Origin: Aequorivita sublithincola DSM 14238
GTDB lineage: Bacteria > Bacteroidota > Bacteroidia > Flavobacteriales > Flavobacteriaceae
Length of the DNA: 64,000 nt
Assembly (NCBI RefSeq): GCF_000265385.1
Contig: NC_018013.1
Coordinates: 1,887,001-1,951,000, forward strand
Reading direction: 5' to 3'
Shown here: positions 51,936 through 61,604 of the stretch, one piece after another
Layout: each line of letters opens with the position of its first letter
Numbering within the stretch: position 1 is the stretch's first letter
Notes under the pieces: generated by a model
What the model saw: the letters and a program-made list of their open reading frames with translations, nothing else
Databases searched by the model: none
Told to the model about the DNA's origin: nothing
Program-made: the position numbers and the translations under genes

Positions 51936-53324
51936 CTAATCATCTTTAGAAATTTCCTCGAGATATTCATTACTAAAATCAGTTTTAAGTTCAATCCACA
52001 TAGGCAAGTGATCACTCATTTTGTAGGTTCGCCAAGTGCTGTACGCAGAGGTGGATTTAAGACCGTTACCTAATTCATTTCTATAAATTGCCTCGTCCTC
52101 GGTTTTGAAAACGTGTTCGTAATAATCAAAAATATTGGCGGCTATAATGTTCAGACGCATATAACCCGCAACCCTGGATGGTTTCCAAAAAGCAATTTGG
52201 TCGTAGGCTTTGTCTCGGGCAACATTGGAGCCAGGAATAGATTTTAGCTGATCTGGAATTACAAAATCGTTCGATTCCAAAGCTTGCATAGTGGGATGAC
52301 CTTTTCCCAATATGTTGAAATCCCCCAAAACACCCATAAAGGTCTTGTCATTATATTTGAATTCTCCTTTGGCTTTAGCAGCAAGAGAAGCGGTTAGTGC
52401 GCTTATTTCGCTACGCCGCTGTTCCAGTTTGTTTTCATCTGTTGTGTCGCCATAATAAATATGAACGGTGCAAAGATTTAATTTTAACCACCCGGTCTGA
52501 AACGAAATAAGAAAAGGGGTGCGGGCAAATTGTTGAAAGGAATCATCAAAAGAGTTTTCGGGCATGCGAACGCCAAAATCCTTACCTTTTATATTATTTA
52601 ATGGAATAGAAACACTTGCCTTTCCTCTTCCAGGACTTGTTACTACTGTGTTTTTTTTAATAACGAGGCTGGAGCCTAAAGGAAGTTCAAGGATAGTGTT
52701 TTCGGGTAAAGGAATCTCTAAATCTGCATCAAGTTTTTTGGCTCCAGAACTTGTGGTTTTTAAACGGGCGCTGTAAACTCCCGATAAATCTAGGGTTCCG
52801 GCAGGTAGATTTACTTTTATTCCGTTCTCTAGTTTTATGCGTTCCCCAAATGCTGCTCGTATTTTTGCATCTGCTGGAAGGGTCAACTCCCCAGCAATAT
52901 TTGTAAACTGAACTTTTCTTCGGTTGAAAACAAAAACCATCCTTTCATCATTACCCGAACTGCCGTCTGTTGTGTCGGTTGCTATATAATCCCAATCTGG
53001 GCCAAGGAGTTTTCTTAGTTTGTCAAATTCTTTGAGGTTAGAGCGTACTTCTTGAAGGGTTATAATGTCGAAATGCGAAATTATTTCGGCAATATAATAA
53101 ATAGGTTCAAAATCTCTTCCTTTATATTTTCCGCTTCCAAATTCACGAAGGTTCCAAGTAGCTATTTTCACCGAATTTTTTGAATCAATAGTTGAATTTG
53201 AAGCAATAAAATGTTGGTTAAGGGCAATCTTAAGACTTTGCAACCTTTTAGAGGTCCGCATTTTTTTCAGTTTTAGTGCATCGCTGGTGCTTCCACCAAT
53301 TTTTAGGTTAGGATAGAATGGCAT
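51936..53324 (-). CDS. Endonuclease/exonuclease/phosphatase family protein with a large insertion
   Basis: 462 residues. The EEP fold is evident: IATWNLREFG (residues 54-63), LQEV with E92, GNDERMVFVFNRRKV (124-138), later GDFNILGKGH and the final SDHLPMWIEL. Between the FNRRKV strand and ARTPFLISFQ there is an extra part of about 115 residues (145-258). It is made of beta segments with repeated LP motifs (ELTLPADAKI, VNLPAGTLDL, EIPLPENTILELPLG) and is not part of the usual fold. The metal-dependent hydrolase is probably a nuclease or phosphodiesterase. No clear signal peptide is present. Confidence 0.82.
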   Translation of the reverse strand: MPFYPNLKIGGSTSDALKLKKMRTSKRLQSLKIALNQHFIASNSTIDSKNSVKIATWNLREFGSGKYKGRDFEPIYYIAEIISHFDIITLQEVRSNLKEFDKLRKLLGPDWDYIATDTTDGSSGNDERMVFVFNRRKVQFTNIAGELTLPADAKIRAAFGERIKLENGIKVNLPAGTLDLSGVYSARLKTTSSGAKKLDADLEIPLPENTILELPLGSSLVIKKNTVVTSPGRGKASVSIPLNNIKGKDFGVRMPENSFDDSFQQFARTPFLISFQTGWLKLNLCTVHIYYGDTTDENKLEQRRSEISALTASLAAKAKGEFKYNDKTFMGVLGDFNILGKGHPTMQALESNDFVIPDQLKSIPGSNVARDKAYDQIAFWKPSRVAGYMRLNIIAANIFDYYEHVFKTEDEAIYRNELGNGLKSTSAYSTWRTYKMSDHLPMWIELKTDFSNEYLEEISKDD

Positions 53325-53466
53325 AACATTAAGTTCAAAAGTTAGAAATGATTCACAATTATTATGAACGTAAAAACGTAAACATTTTGGGAAGAAATAC
53401 TATGCAATATAATATAAATACTTAATAACCAATAGGGTTATGGTCAACAAAATTTATTGGACATAA

Positions 53467-53494
53467 AAAAACCCTCAGTTTCCTGAAGGTTTTT
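53467..53494. terminator. Bidirectional terminator after the DUF4136 gene
   Basis: A 12-bp stem with one mismatch (AAAAACCCTCAG / CTGAAGGTTTTT) has a TTTC loop and A/T runs on both sides. Confidence 0.75.
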
Positions 53495-53498
53495 AGTT

Positions 53499-54038
53499 TT
53501 ACTTTTTCATAGCTCCCGGCGGGTATTCCGCTAAAATATTCATCACAATTTCATTGATGCGAGCTTCCTTTTTCTCCATTGAACTGTTTACTAAATCCGC
53601 CTTGCCCATTCCTTGCCAAACTAGATTGTTGGTTTTGGCGTCAATCAAATCTATGTAAAGCGTTCCTTCTGTAGATCGTGAAACGTTGCTGGTACCATAA
53701 TAACTGCCATAGTACCAAGGATTCCAACCCCAGCCGCCGCCAAAACTATTATTGTAAACATCAACACGCTCGCGTTCTTTAGTGAAAATGCTAACCAGTA
53801 AATCTGGTGTTTCAGACTTAACCATTCCTTTGGTTGAAAGATTGCCTTCAATTGCGCGAAGAATTCGTTTTTTGTCGAGGTCGCTAATTTCAGCCTTGTC
53901 TATTCCTGGCTTAAAAAAAGCGAAGGATTTGTAGTTGTTAAAATTTGCTTCTTTGTCGAAATCTGTCGCCACTCGAACGGTAGAACAGGATGCGAAAACA
54001 AAAAGCAGGAGCAGGGGTAAAAATTTAAGTGCTTTCAT
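53499..54038 (-). CDS. DUF4136 lipoprotein
   Basis: 179 residues. The signal peptide ends in the lipobox VFASC (Cys18), followed by STVRVATDFDKEANFNNYKS, the typical start of DUF4136. Later segments are ISDLDKKRILRAIEGNLSTK, a Gly/Trp/Tyr-rich stretch (FGGGWGWNPWYYG) and TLYIDLIDAKTNNLVWQG. It is a small outer-membrane-facing lipoprotein whose function is unknown. It has its own terminator and seems to stand alone. Confidence 0.88.
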   Translation of the reverse strand: MKALKFLPLLLLFVFASCSTVRVATDFDKEANFNNYKSFAFFKPGIDKAEISDLDKKRILRAIEGNLSTKGMVKSETPDLLVSIFTKERERVDVYNNSFGGGWGWNPWYYGSYYGTSNVSRSTEGTLYIDLIDAKTNNLVWQGMGKADLVNSSMEKKEARINEIVMNILAEYPPGAMKK

Positions 54039-54149
54039 AATCTGTGTTTTTAAGTCACTAATTCACGAATATTTTTATTTTTGGAAAATTAATAGGTTTC
54101 GACTGCGCTCAACCTGACATTTTATTCGTGTATTCGTGGTATTTTTTTT

Positions 54150-56132
54150 TTATGTGAATAAGTTATCATCAACGAAATTTGGAAGCGTAACTTTTAACTG
54201 CGGATTGTTGTCCATCGCACGTTTTATTGCGAAAACAGCTTCTCCATTCCGTGCCCAACTGCGTCTTGCGATTCCATTATTTACATCCCAGAAAAGCATA
54301 TTTTCTAGACGTCGTTGTGCATCATTACTACCATCAAGAACCATTCCGAAACCGCCGTTTATTACTTCGCCCCAACCAACGCCGCCGCCGTTGTGGATGC
54401 TTACCCAAGTTGCGCCACGGAAGCTATCACCAATTACGTTTTGAATTGCCATATCTGCCGTAAACCTGCTGCCGTCATAAATATTTGAAGTTTCACGATA
54501 CGGTGAATCCGTTCCAGAAACATCGTGATGGTCGCGACCTAAAACTACAGTTCCAATTTTTCCTTCTTTAATTGCTTTGTTGAAAGCTGAAGCAATTTTT
54601 ACTCGTCCATCAGAATCTGCGTATAAAATTCTTGCTTGAGAGCCTACAACCAATTTATTTTCCTGTGCACCTTTAATCCAAGTTATGTTATCCTGCATTT
54701 GTTGCTGGATTTCTTTTGGTGAATTTTTCATCAATTCTTCTAAAACTTCGCAAGCTATTTCATCTGTTTTTTGAAGATCCTCAGGTTTTCCCGAAGCACA
54801 GACCCAGCGGAAAGGTCCAAAACCATAATCAAAACACATAGGTCCCATTATGTCTTGAACGTAAGAAGGATATCTGAATTCCTTCCCTTTTTCTTCTGAA
54901 AGAATAGCTGCTCCTGCACGCGAAGCTTCCAAAAGAAACGCATTTCCATAGTCGAAGAAATAGGTGTCTTTTGCAGTATGTTTGTTAATTGCTTCCACTT
55001 GACGACGTAAACTTCTCTGAACTTCTTTTTTGAATTGTTCTGGATTACTAGCCATCATTTCCACGGATTCTTCATACGTCAATCCAACAGGATAATAACC
55101 TCCCGCCCACGGATTGTGAAGTGATGTTTGGTCGCTTCCTAAGTCAATTTTAATGTTGTCTTCATCAAATTTTTCCCAGACTTCAACAATGTTTCCATCG
55201 TAAGCTATTGAAACTGTTTCTTTGTTTGAAGTAGCTTCTTTCACACGTTTTGAAAGTTCATCTAAATCTGAAATTACTTCATCTACCCAACCTTGACTGT
55301 GTCTGGTTTCCGTAGCTTTTTTGTTCACTTCGCCACAAACCGTAACGCAACCAGCAATATTTCCAGCTTTTGGTTGCGCACCGCTCATTCCACCTAATCC
55401 TGATGTTACGAACAGACCTCCTTTGGGTTCTTTTTTAATTTTTCTGAAACCATTCAAAACAGTAATCGTTGTACCGTGAACAATTCCCTGTGGGCCAATG
55501 TACATATAACTACCTGCCGTCATTTGGCCGTATTGCGTTACGCCAAGGGCATTAAATTTCTCCCAATCATCTGGTTTTGAGTAATTCGGGATCATCATTC
55601 CATTAGTAACCACAACTCTTGGTGCGTCTTTATGTGAAGGGAATAAACCCATTGGATGGCCAGAATAAACAGCCAGAGTTTGTTCGTCCGTCATTTCGGA
55701 CAGATACTTCATTGTTAAAAGATACTGCGCCCAATTTTGGAAAACGGCTCCGTTTCCTCCGTAGGTAATTAGTTCGTGCGGATGCTGTGCAACTGAGTAA
55801 TCCAAGTTGTTTTGGATCATCAACATTATTGCTTTTGCTTGGTTTGATTTTCCGGGATATTCATCAATCGGTCGTGCGTAAATTTTATAATCTGGACGAA
55901 ATCGGTACATATAAATACGACCGTATTTTTCCAATTCCTCACGAAACTCGGGTAGGAGTGTGGCGTGATGTTTCGGATCAAAGTAGCGAAGCGCATTGCG
56001 GAGCGAAAGATCTTTTTCTTCTTTTGAAAGAATATCTTTCCGCTTTGGAGCGTGATTTATGGTTGGATCGTAAGGTTTCTTCTCTGGCAGAATTGAGGGA
56101 ATACCTTGTTGTATTTGTTCTTTAAAATTCAT
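54150..56132 (-). CDS. hutU: Urocanate hydratase
   Basis: 660 residues. It adds water to urocanate to give imidazolone propionate in histidine breakdown, with NAD as an electrophilic cofactor. The signature segments are YGGNGAVFQNWAQYLLTM, TSGLGGMSGAQPKAGNIAGC and YGFGPFRWVCASGKP with the conserved Cys. The C-terminus has GRDHHDVSGTDSPYRETSN. The protein is about 100 residues longer than most bacterial enzymes, mainly at the N-terminus and in the middle, which is usual in Bacteroidota. No other hut gene is next to it. Confidence 0.95.
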   Translation of the reverse strand: MNFKEQIQQGIPSILPEKKPYDPTINHAPKRKDILSKEEKDLSLRNALRYFDPKHHATLLPEFREELEKYGRIYMYRFRPDYKIYARPIDEYPGKSNQAKAIMLMIQNNLDYSVAQHPHELITYGGNGAVFQNWAQYLLTMKYLSEMTDEQTLAVYSGHPMGLFPSHKDAPRVVVTNGMMIPNYSKPDDWEKFNALGVTQYGQMTAGSYMYIGPQGIVHGTTITVLNGFRKIKKEPKGGLFVTSGLGGMSGAQPKAGNIAGCVTVCGEVNKKATETRHSQGWVDEVISDLDELSKRVKEATSNKETVSIAYDGNIVEVWEKFDEDNIKIDLGSDQTSLHNPWAGGYYPVGLTYEESVEMMASNPEQFKKEVQRSLRRQVEAINKHTAKDTYFFDYGNAFLLEASRAGAAILSEEKGKEFRYPSYVQDIMGPMCFDYGFGPFRWVCASGKPEDLQKTDEIACEVLEELMKNSPKEIQQQMQDNITWIKGAQENKLVVGSQARILYADSDGRVKIASAFNKAIKEGKIGTVVLGRDHHDVSGTDSPYRETSNIYDGSRFTADMAIQNVIGDSFRGATWVSIHNGGGVGWGEVINGGFGMVLDGSNDAQRRLENMLFWDVNNGIARRSWARNGEAVFAIKRAMDNNPQLKVTLPNFVDDNLFT

Positions 56133-56147
56133 AATATCTAAGTTTTT

Positions 56148-56209
56148 CTCCGTGTTCTCTGTGCCTTTGTGGTGGTTATATTTACCACAGAGGCACAGAG
56201 GACATGGAG
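56148..56209. repeat. CTCTGTG-type hairpin between alaS and hutU
   Basis: CTCCGTGTTCTCTGTGCCTT then TGTGG pairs with CCACAGAGGCACAGAGGACA and TGGAG: an imperfect stem of about 25 bp. It is a member of the dispersed family (see also 61520). Confidence 0.85.
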
Positions 56210-58822
56210 TTAATTCAAAAAGTCTTTTGCCTTTGAAAGCGCTTCGTCAATCCCATCTGGATTTTTTCCGCCTGCAGTTGCGAAGAAAGGTTGTCCGCCA
56301 CCGCCACCTTGGATAAATTTACCCAATTCACGAATTATTTTCCCAGCATCTAGTTTTTTTTCGGTCGCTAATTCTTTTGAAATATAGCAAGCTAATAATG
56401 CTTTTCCGTCGTGTTCGGCACCAAAAACTGCGAATAGATTTTCAGTTTCGCCACCCATTTCAAAAGCTAAATCCTTCATTCCGCCAGCATCGAGGTCAAT
56501 CTTTTTGGCAAGGAAATTTACGCCGTTTATTTGTTCAATTTCAGATTTCAATTCGCCTTTTAAATTTTTCGCTTTATCTTTTAGTAAATGCTGAATTTGC
56601 TTTTGAAGACTACTATTTTCTTCTTGCAAACTTTCCACAGCTTTTACAGGATCTTGGGCATTGTTCAGCGCTTTTTGAAGTGTCGCAAACGTTTCACTTC
56701 TATCCACGAAATATTGTTTTGCGGCATCGCCAGTAATTGCTTCAATTCTTCTAATTCCTGAAGCTACGGCGCCTTCGGAAGTGATTATAAAATGCCAGAT
56801 TTCATTGGTGTTTGGTACGTGTGTTCCACCACAAAGCTCCATTGATTTTCCAAATTTAATTGCGCGAACGGCATCTCCATATTTTTCGCCGAAAAGTGCA
56901 ATTGCACCTTCGTCAAGGGCTTGTTGGTATGGAATATTTCGTCTTTCTTCCAACGCAATTCCTTCACGAATTCTGGCGTTTACGAAGTCTTCAACTTGCT
57001 TCAATTCTTCATTGCTAACTTTTGCATAATGTGAAAAGTCAAAACGAAGATTTCGGCTATGAACCATACTTCCTTTTTGGGCAACGTGTTCGCCTAGAAT
57101 ATTTCTCAAACCTTGATGTAACAAGTGAGTGGCAGTGTGATTTGACGCGGTTCTACTTCGTTGCAATTCATCAACAACGGCCATAAAAGTAGCTTTAGGA
57201 TCGCGAGGAAGTGTTTTGGTGAAGTGAATAATTAAATTGTTTTCCTTTTTGGTATCAACAATATAAGTTACGCCGCCATCAGCAGCTTTTAGATAACCTT
57301 TATCGCCCACTTGCCCACCGCCTTCGGGATAAAAAGGTGTAAGATTGAAAACGAGTTGGTACATTTCACCGTCTTTCTTGCTTTCCACTTTTCGGTAACG
57401 GGTAATTTTTACTTGCGTTTGTAAAGTATCGTAACCGACAAATTCCTCATCATCGTCTTGCTCCAAAACAATCCAATCGCCTGTTTCTACTTTGGTAGCG
57501 GCGCGTGAACGTTCTTTTTGTTGTTGAAGTTCGGCGTCGAAATCTTTTTCGTTTAAAGAATAACCGCGTTCACGAAGAATTAAGGCCGTTAAATCAATCG
57601 GAAAGCCAAAAGTATCATACAATTCGAATGCTTTTTTCCCAGAAATTTCTTTAGAATCTGCCGTTTCGATTATGTTTTCAAGCAAAACCAAACCTTGGTC
57701 TAAGGTTCTTAAAAAAGATTGTTCCTCTTCACGAATAACATTTGTGATTAAGTTCTTTTCAGTAATAAGCTCTGGAAAAGCTACGCCCATTTGTGCTGAA
57801 AGCGTTTCAATTAATTTAAAAATGAAAGGTTCTTTTTTGTCCAAAAACGTAAATCCGTAGCGGATTGCTCTTCTTAAAATTCTTCTTATAACGTAGCCAG
57901 AACCTGTATTGCTTGGCAATTGACCATCTGCGATTGAAAAAGCTACCGCGCGAACGTGGTCTGCAATTACACGGGTTGCGATGTCCTTCTTTTCGTCTGT
58001 TCCGTAAGTTGTATTTGTAATTGTGCCAATTTCACGAATAAGAGGCGTGAAAACATCCGTGTCATAATTACTCTGTTTGTTTTGAAGCGCCATACACAAA
58101 CGTTCAAAACCCATCCCAGTATCAACGTGCTGTGCTGGGAGTTTTTCAAGAGTTCCGTTGGCTTTTCGGTTGAACTGCATAAAAACTAAATTCCAGATTT
58201 CCACAACTTGCGGATGATCGTTGTTTACCAAATCGTTTCCAGGAATTTTGGCTTTTTCTTCCGCAGAACGAATATCTACGTGTATTTCGCTACAAGGTCC
58301 ACAAGGGCCTTGATCACCCATTTCCCAGAAGTTGTCTTTCTTGTTTCCGTTTAAAATGCGCTCTTCGGGCACAAATTGCTTCCAAAGATTGTAGGCTTCG
58401 GTATCGCGTTCCAAACCTTCACTTTCGTCACCTTCAAAAATGGTAACGTAGAGCATTTCTTTGTCTATTTTATAAACTTCGGTTAAAAGTTCCCAAGCCC
58501 ACTCGATTGCTTCTTTTTTGAAATAATCTCCAAAACTCCAGTTTCCGAGCATTTCAAACATGGTGTGATGGTAGGTATCCATCCCAACTTCCTCCAAATC
58601 GTTGTGTTTTCCGCTAACGCGAAGACATTTTTGGGTGTCGGCAATGCGGTTGCTTTTTGGCTTCCCATTTCCTAAGAAATATTCTTTAAACGGCGCCATT
58701 CCGCTATTTACAAACATTAAGGTTGGATCGTTTTTCACAACCATTGGCGCGGAGGGAACAATGGCGTGTTGTTTCGACTTAAAAAATTCTAAAAATTGGG
58801 AACGGATTTCCTTAGAGTTCAT
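56210..58822 (-). CDS. alaS: Alanyl-tRNA synthetase
   Basis: 870 residues. The class II catalytic core begins [20 protein letters not shown] and [20 protein letters not shown]. The editing domain has the zinc-site motif [12 protein letters not shown] and CGGTHV, and the C-terminal DHHA1/C-Ala region ends with [20 protein letters not shown]. All parts are present, so it is a complete enzyme that charges tRNA-Ala and clears mischarged Ser or Gly. It lies divergent to the M23 peptidase gene. Confidence 0.97.
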   Translation of the reverse strand: MNSKEIRSQFLEFFKSKQHAIVPSAPMVVKNDPTLMFVNSGMAPFKEYFLGNGKPKSNRIADTQKCLRVSGKHNDLEEVGMDTYHHTMFEMLGNWSFGDYFKKEAIEWAWELLTEVYKIDKEMLYVTIFEGDESEGLERDTEAYNLWKQFVPEERILNGNKKDNFWEMGDQGPCGPCSEIHVDIRSAEEKAKIPGNDLVNNDHPQVVEIWNLVFMQFNRKANGTLEKLPAQHVDTGMGFERLCMALQNKQSNYDTDVFTPLIREIGTITNTTYGTDEKKDIATRVIADHVRAVAFSIADGQLPSNTGSGYVIRRILRRAIRYGFTFLDKKEPFIFKLIETLSAQMGVAFPELITEKNLITNVIREEEQSFLRTLDQGLVLLENIIETADSKEISGKKAFELYDTFGFPIDLTALILRERGYSLNEKDFDAELQQQKERSRAATKVETGDWIVLEQDDDEEFVGYDTLQTQVKITRYRKVESKKDGEMYQLVFNLTPFYPEGGGQVGDKGYLKAADGGVTYIVDTKKENNLIIHFTKTLPRDPKATFMAVVDELQRSRTASNHTATHLLHQGLRNILGEHVAQKGSMVHSRNLRFDFSHYAKVSNEELKQVEDFVNARIREGIALEERRNIPYQQALDEGAIALFGEKYGDAVRAIKFGKSMELCGGTHVPNTNEIWHFIITSEGAVASGIRRIEAITGDAAKQYFVDRSETFATLQKALNNAQDPVKAVESLQEENSSLQKQIQHLLKDKAKNLKGELKSEIEQINGVNFLAKKIDLDAGGMKDLAFEMGGETENLFAVFGAEHDGKALLACYISKELATEKKLDAGKIIRELGKFIQGGGGGQPFFATAGGKNPDGIDEALSKAKDFLN

Positions 58823-58851
58823 TACTTATAAATTTATGCTAAAATTAAGGG

Positions 58852-58883
58852 TTGTGCGCAGTAGCAAACAATTTCTATATTTG
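58852..58883 (+). promoter_or_regulatory. Promoter of the M23 peptidase/MerR/LemA unit
   Basis: TTG (58852-58854), 21 bp spacer, TATATTTG (58876-58883), followed by ATG at 58946. It matches the Bacteroidetes consensus. Confidence 0.7.
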
Positions 58884-58945
58884 TAAAAACGTTACCTTTA
58901 CCTCGCGCGAATAAACAACGTGCAAAAATAGCAATTTTTTAACGC

Positions 58946-59923
58946 ATGTCTAAGGTTAAATATTTCTACGATAGTGAAACGCTTTCGTACCAAAAAATAG
59001 AAAGGAAAAAGGGGAGAAAATTTAAGATTTTCGCTCTTAGCCTTTTGGGAATGTTCTTGAGCGGCTTTTTGCTGCTTTTGGTATATTTAAATTTACCATC
59101 TGTTCAAACCCCAAAAGAACTCTCTCTACAACGCGAATTGAACAATATGGAGCTTCAGTTTGAGCTTTTGAATAAAAAGATGAACCAAGCGCAGAGTGTT
59201 CTTGGCGAAGTTGAAGAAAGGGACAACAACCTGTATAGAGTTTATTTTGAAGCAAATCCCATTCCAGAAGAACAAAGAAAAGCAGGTTTTGGTGGGATAA
59301 ATAGGTATAAGGATTTGGATGGTTTTGATAATTCAAAATTGATTATAAACACAACCCGCAACTTGGATATTTTGACAAAACAGATTGTGGTTCAGTCAAA
59401 ATCGTTGGATGAAATAGCTAAACTTGCTGAAGAAAAAGAGAAACTTTTAGCAGCAATTCCAGCAATACAACCCGTAAAAAATGAAGACTTAACGCGGATA
59501 GCTTCTGGTTACGGATATAGAACAGATCCATTTACAAAAGCGAGAAAGTTTCATTACGGAATGGATTTTACAGCCCCCCGAGGCACACCAATTTATGCCA
59601 CAGGCGACGGTGTAGTTTCCCGAGCCGATAATACTGCAACGGGCTACGGAAATCACGTTGTTATAGACCACGGTTACGGCTACGAGAGTCTGTATGGCCA
59701 TATGTACAAATACAATGTTCGCGCAGGACAAAGAGTGCAACGTGGTGATATTGTTGGGTTTGTGGGCAGTACTGGAAGAAGTGAAGCTCCACACTGCCAT
59801 TATGAAGTTTTTAAAGATGGTGAACGTATAAACCCGATAAATTTTTACTACGGAAGTTTAACTGCGGAAGAATTCGCCGAAATACTTAAAATTACACAAC
59901 AAGAAAACCAGTCTCTTGATTAA
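58946..59923 (+). CDS. M23-family metallopeptidase
   Basis: 325 residues. A short cytosolic N-terminus and one membrane segment (residues 30-48) precede a coiled-coil-like region (70-105) and the LytM domain: H203 and D207 (HYGMDFTAPRG) and H283-x-H285 (HCHYEV) bind zinc. It probably cuts peptidoglycan cross-links or regulates other hydrolases in the cell wall, in the periplasm. It is followed by MerR and LemA/TPM genes in the same orientation, which may be one operon. Confidence 0.9.
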   Translation: MSKVKYFYDSETLSYQKIERKKGRKFKIFALSLLGMFLSGFLLLLVYLNLPSVQTPKELSLQRELNNMELQFELLNKKMNQAQSVLGEVEERDNNLYRVYFEANPIPEEQRKAGFGGINRYKDLDGFDNSKLIINTTRNLDILTKQIVVQSKSLDEIAKLAEEKEKLLAAIPAIQPVKNEDLTRIASGYGYRTDPFTKARKFHYGMDFTAPRGTPIYATGDGVVSRADNTATGYGNHVVIDHGYGYESLYGHMYKYNVRAGQRVQRGDIVGFVGSTGRSEAPHCHYEVFKDGERINPINFYYGSLTAEEFAEILKITQQENQSLD

Positions 59924-59960
59924 TTCAGAATTCAAAATTCAGAATTCATAATTAGAAAAA

Positions 59961-60290
59961 ATGCACATAGACCTACCCGAAAGATTATATTACAACATTG
60001 GCGAAGTGGCCGAGGCTTTTGGAGTGAACACTTCGTTAATACGTTTTTGGGAAAAGGAATTTGATGCATTGAAGCCTAAAAAAAACGCCAAAGGCAATAG
60101 AAAGTTTACGCCACAAGACATTAAAAATCTGGAACTAATTTATCATTTAGTAAAAGAACGCGGATTTACTCTTGAAGGCGCAAAAATCCATTTAAAGGAA
60201 AATAAACAAAAAACATTGGACCAGTTTGATATTATTCGAAAATTGGAATCAGTAAAAGCAGAACTACTAAAAATAAAAGAACAACTCTAA
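59961..60290 (+). CDS. MerR-family transcriptional regulator
   Basis: 109 residues. The winged helix-turn-helix is typical: YYNIGEVAEAFGVNTSLIRF, then WEKEFDALKPKKNAKGNRKF. A short helix (LESVKAELLKIKEQL) forms the coiled-coil dimer part. There is no C-terminal ligand domain. It lies 38 bp after the peptidase gene and 14 bp before LemA. Its target is unknown; it may control its own unit. Confidence 0.88.
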   Translation: MHIDLPERLYYNIGEVAEAFGVNTSLIRFWEKEFDALKPKKNAKGNRKFTPQDIKNLELIYHLVKERGFTLEGAKIHLKENKQKTLDQFDIIRKLESVKAELLKIKEQL

Positions 60291-60303
60291 AAATCACCTC
60301 ATC

Positions 60304-60912
60304 ATGAAAAAATGGTTACCTATCATTGTTATACTAGGCCTAATCTTATTAATCGGCGCCTATATGGCCAGCCTAAACAATAAACTTGTTGTCTTGGACC
60401 AAAATGCAACAGCTCAGTGGGCTAATGTGGAAAGCTCCTACCAGCGTCGTGCAGATCTTATTCCAAATATTGTTAGCAGTGCAAAAGGATATGCTGAATT
60501 TGAACAATCAACTTTAGTTGCGGTTACTGAAGCCAGAAGCAAGGCGACATCTATCAATATTGATCCTTCAAACATTACGCCCGAACAACTTGCTCAGTTT
60601 CAACAAGCGCAGGCTGGTGTTACTTCAGCCCTTTCACGTTTATTGGCAGTTTTTGAAAGATACCCAGATTTAAAGGCGAACGAAAATTTCAAGGAATTGA
60701 TAAACGAACTAGAACGCACCGAAAACCGTATTAATGTTGAAAGAAACAGGTTTAATGACGCGGCTAAAGAATTGAATACTAAACTTAATCAATTCCCAAC
60801 CAAGATGTTTGCAGGTATTTTAGGTTTCCATGAAAAAGCGTATTTCAAAGCAGATGCTGGAAGCGAGAATGCTCCTAAAGTAGAATTTGACTTTGGAAAG
60901 GATAAGAAATAA
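60304..60912 (+). CDS. LemA family protein
   Basis: 202 residues. A single N-terminal membrane segment (residues 5-22, LPIIVILGLILLIGAYMA) is followed by a long alpha-helical bundle with the conserved start NATAQWANVESSYQRRADLI. This is the LemA fold. The protein is membrane-bound with a helical domain outside. Its function is not clear. LemA is often encoded beside TPM-domain proteins, as in this locus. Confidence 0.92.
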   Translation: MKKWLPIIVILGLILLIGAYMASLNNKLVVLDQNATAQWANVESSYQRRADLIPNIVSSAKGYAEFEQSTLVAVTEARSKATSINIDPSNITPEQLAQFQQAQAGVTSALSRLLAVFERYPDLKANENFKELINELERTENRINVERNRFNDAAKELNTKLNQFPTKMFAGILGFHEKAYFKADAGSENAPKVEFDFGKDKK

Positions 60913-61051
60913 GTATTCAGTGTTCAGTTGCAGTTTGCAGTTGTTGCGGCTGTATTTTTGAAAAATGAAATAACAGATTCGTCCTACGTATTAAGTATTA
61001 TTGTCTTAAGTCAAACTGAAACATTCATCATTAATAGAATTTAATCGAAAT

Positions 61052-61513
61052 ATGTCTAAAGTTGAAGATTTTCTTACTTCGGAAGAAGAAACTGCCATAA
61101 TTGAAGCCATTCGCATTGCTGAAAAAAATACTTCGGGTGAGATTCGTGTACATTTGGAAGCCAATTCTGTTTCTTCAGAAGAACCAAACAAGCCCATTGA
61201 CGCCTTTGACCGCGCCGCTGAAGTTTTTGATATCCTTCATATGAACAACACCAAACAGAGTAACGGTGTGTTAATTTATGTTGCTGTTAAAGATAGAACG
61301 CTCGTAATAATGGGCGACAAAGGCATCAACGATATCGTGGGACAGAATTTTTGGGAAAGCACCAAAGATATTATCATCAACCATTTCAAAAACGGCGATA
61401 TGAAACAAGGTTTGGTAGAAGGAATCCTAAAAGCCGGCGAACAGTTAAAGAAACATTTCCCACATCAAAAGAATGATAAGAACGAACTACCGGATGATAT
61501 TTCTGTAGGGTAG
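61052..61513 (+). CDS. TPM-domain protein, cytosolic
   Basis: 153 residues. The TPM fold (PF04536-like) is seen in FLTSEEETAIIEAIRIAEKN, GEIRVHLEAN, GVLIYVAVKDRTLVIMGDKG and a helix with GLVEGILKAGEQL. There is no signal peptide or membrane segment, in contrast to the next TPM gene. Function unknown; it sits with LemA and other TPM genes in one locus. It follows LemA by 139 bp. Confidence 0.82.
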   Translation: MSKVEDFLTSEEETAIIEAIRIAEKNTSGEIRVHLEANSVSSEEPNKPIDAFDRAAEVFDILHMNNTKQSNGVLIYVAVKDRTLVIMGDKGINDIVGQNFWESTKDIIINHFKNGDMKQGLVEGILKAGEQLKKHFPHQKNDKNELPDDISVG

Positions 61514-61519
61514 TTTTTG

Positions 61520-61580
61520 CTCCGTGTTCTCTGTGCCTCTGTGTTTCAAATTTTACCACAAAGGCACAGAGAGCACAGAG
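61520..61580. repeat. CTCTGTG-type hairpin between the TPM genes
   Basis: CTCCGTGTTCTCTGTGCCTC on the left pairs with GGCACAGAGAGCACAGAG on the right: about 25-bp imperfect stem. It belongs to the same family as 56148-56209 and 37966-38028. Confidence 0.85.
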
Positions 61581-61604
61581 TTTTAAATATATAACACCAA
61601 AATA

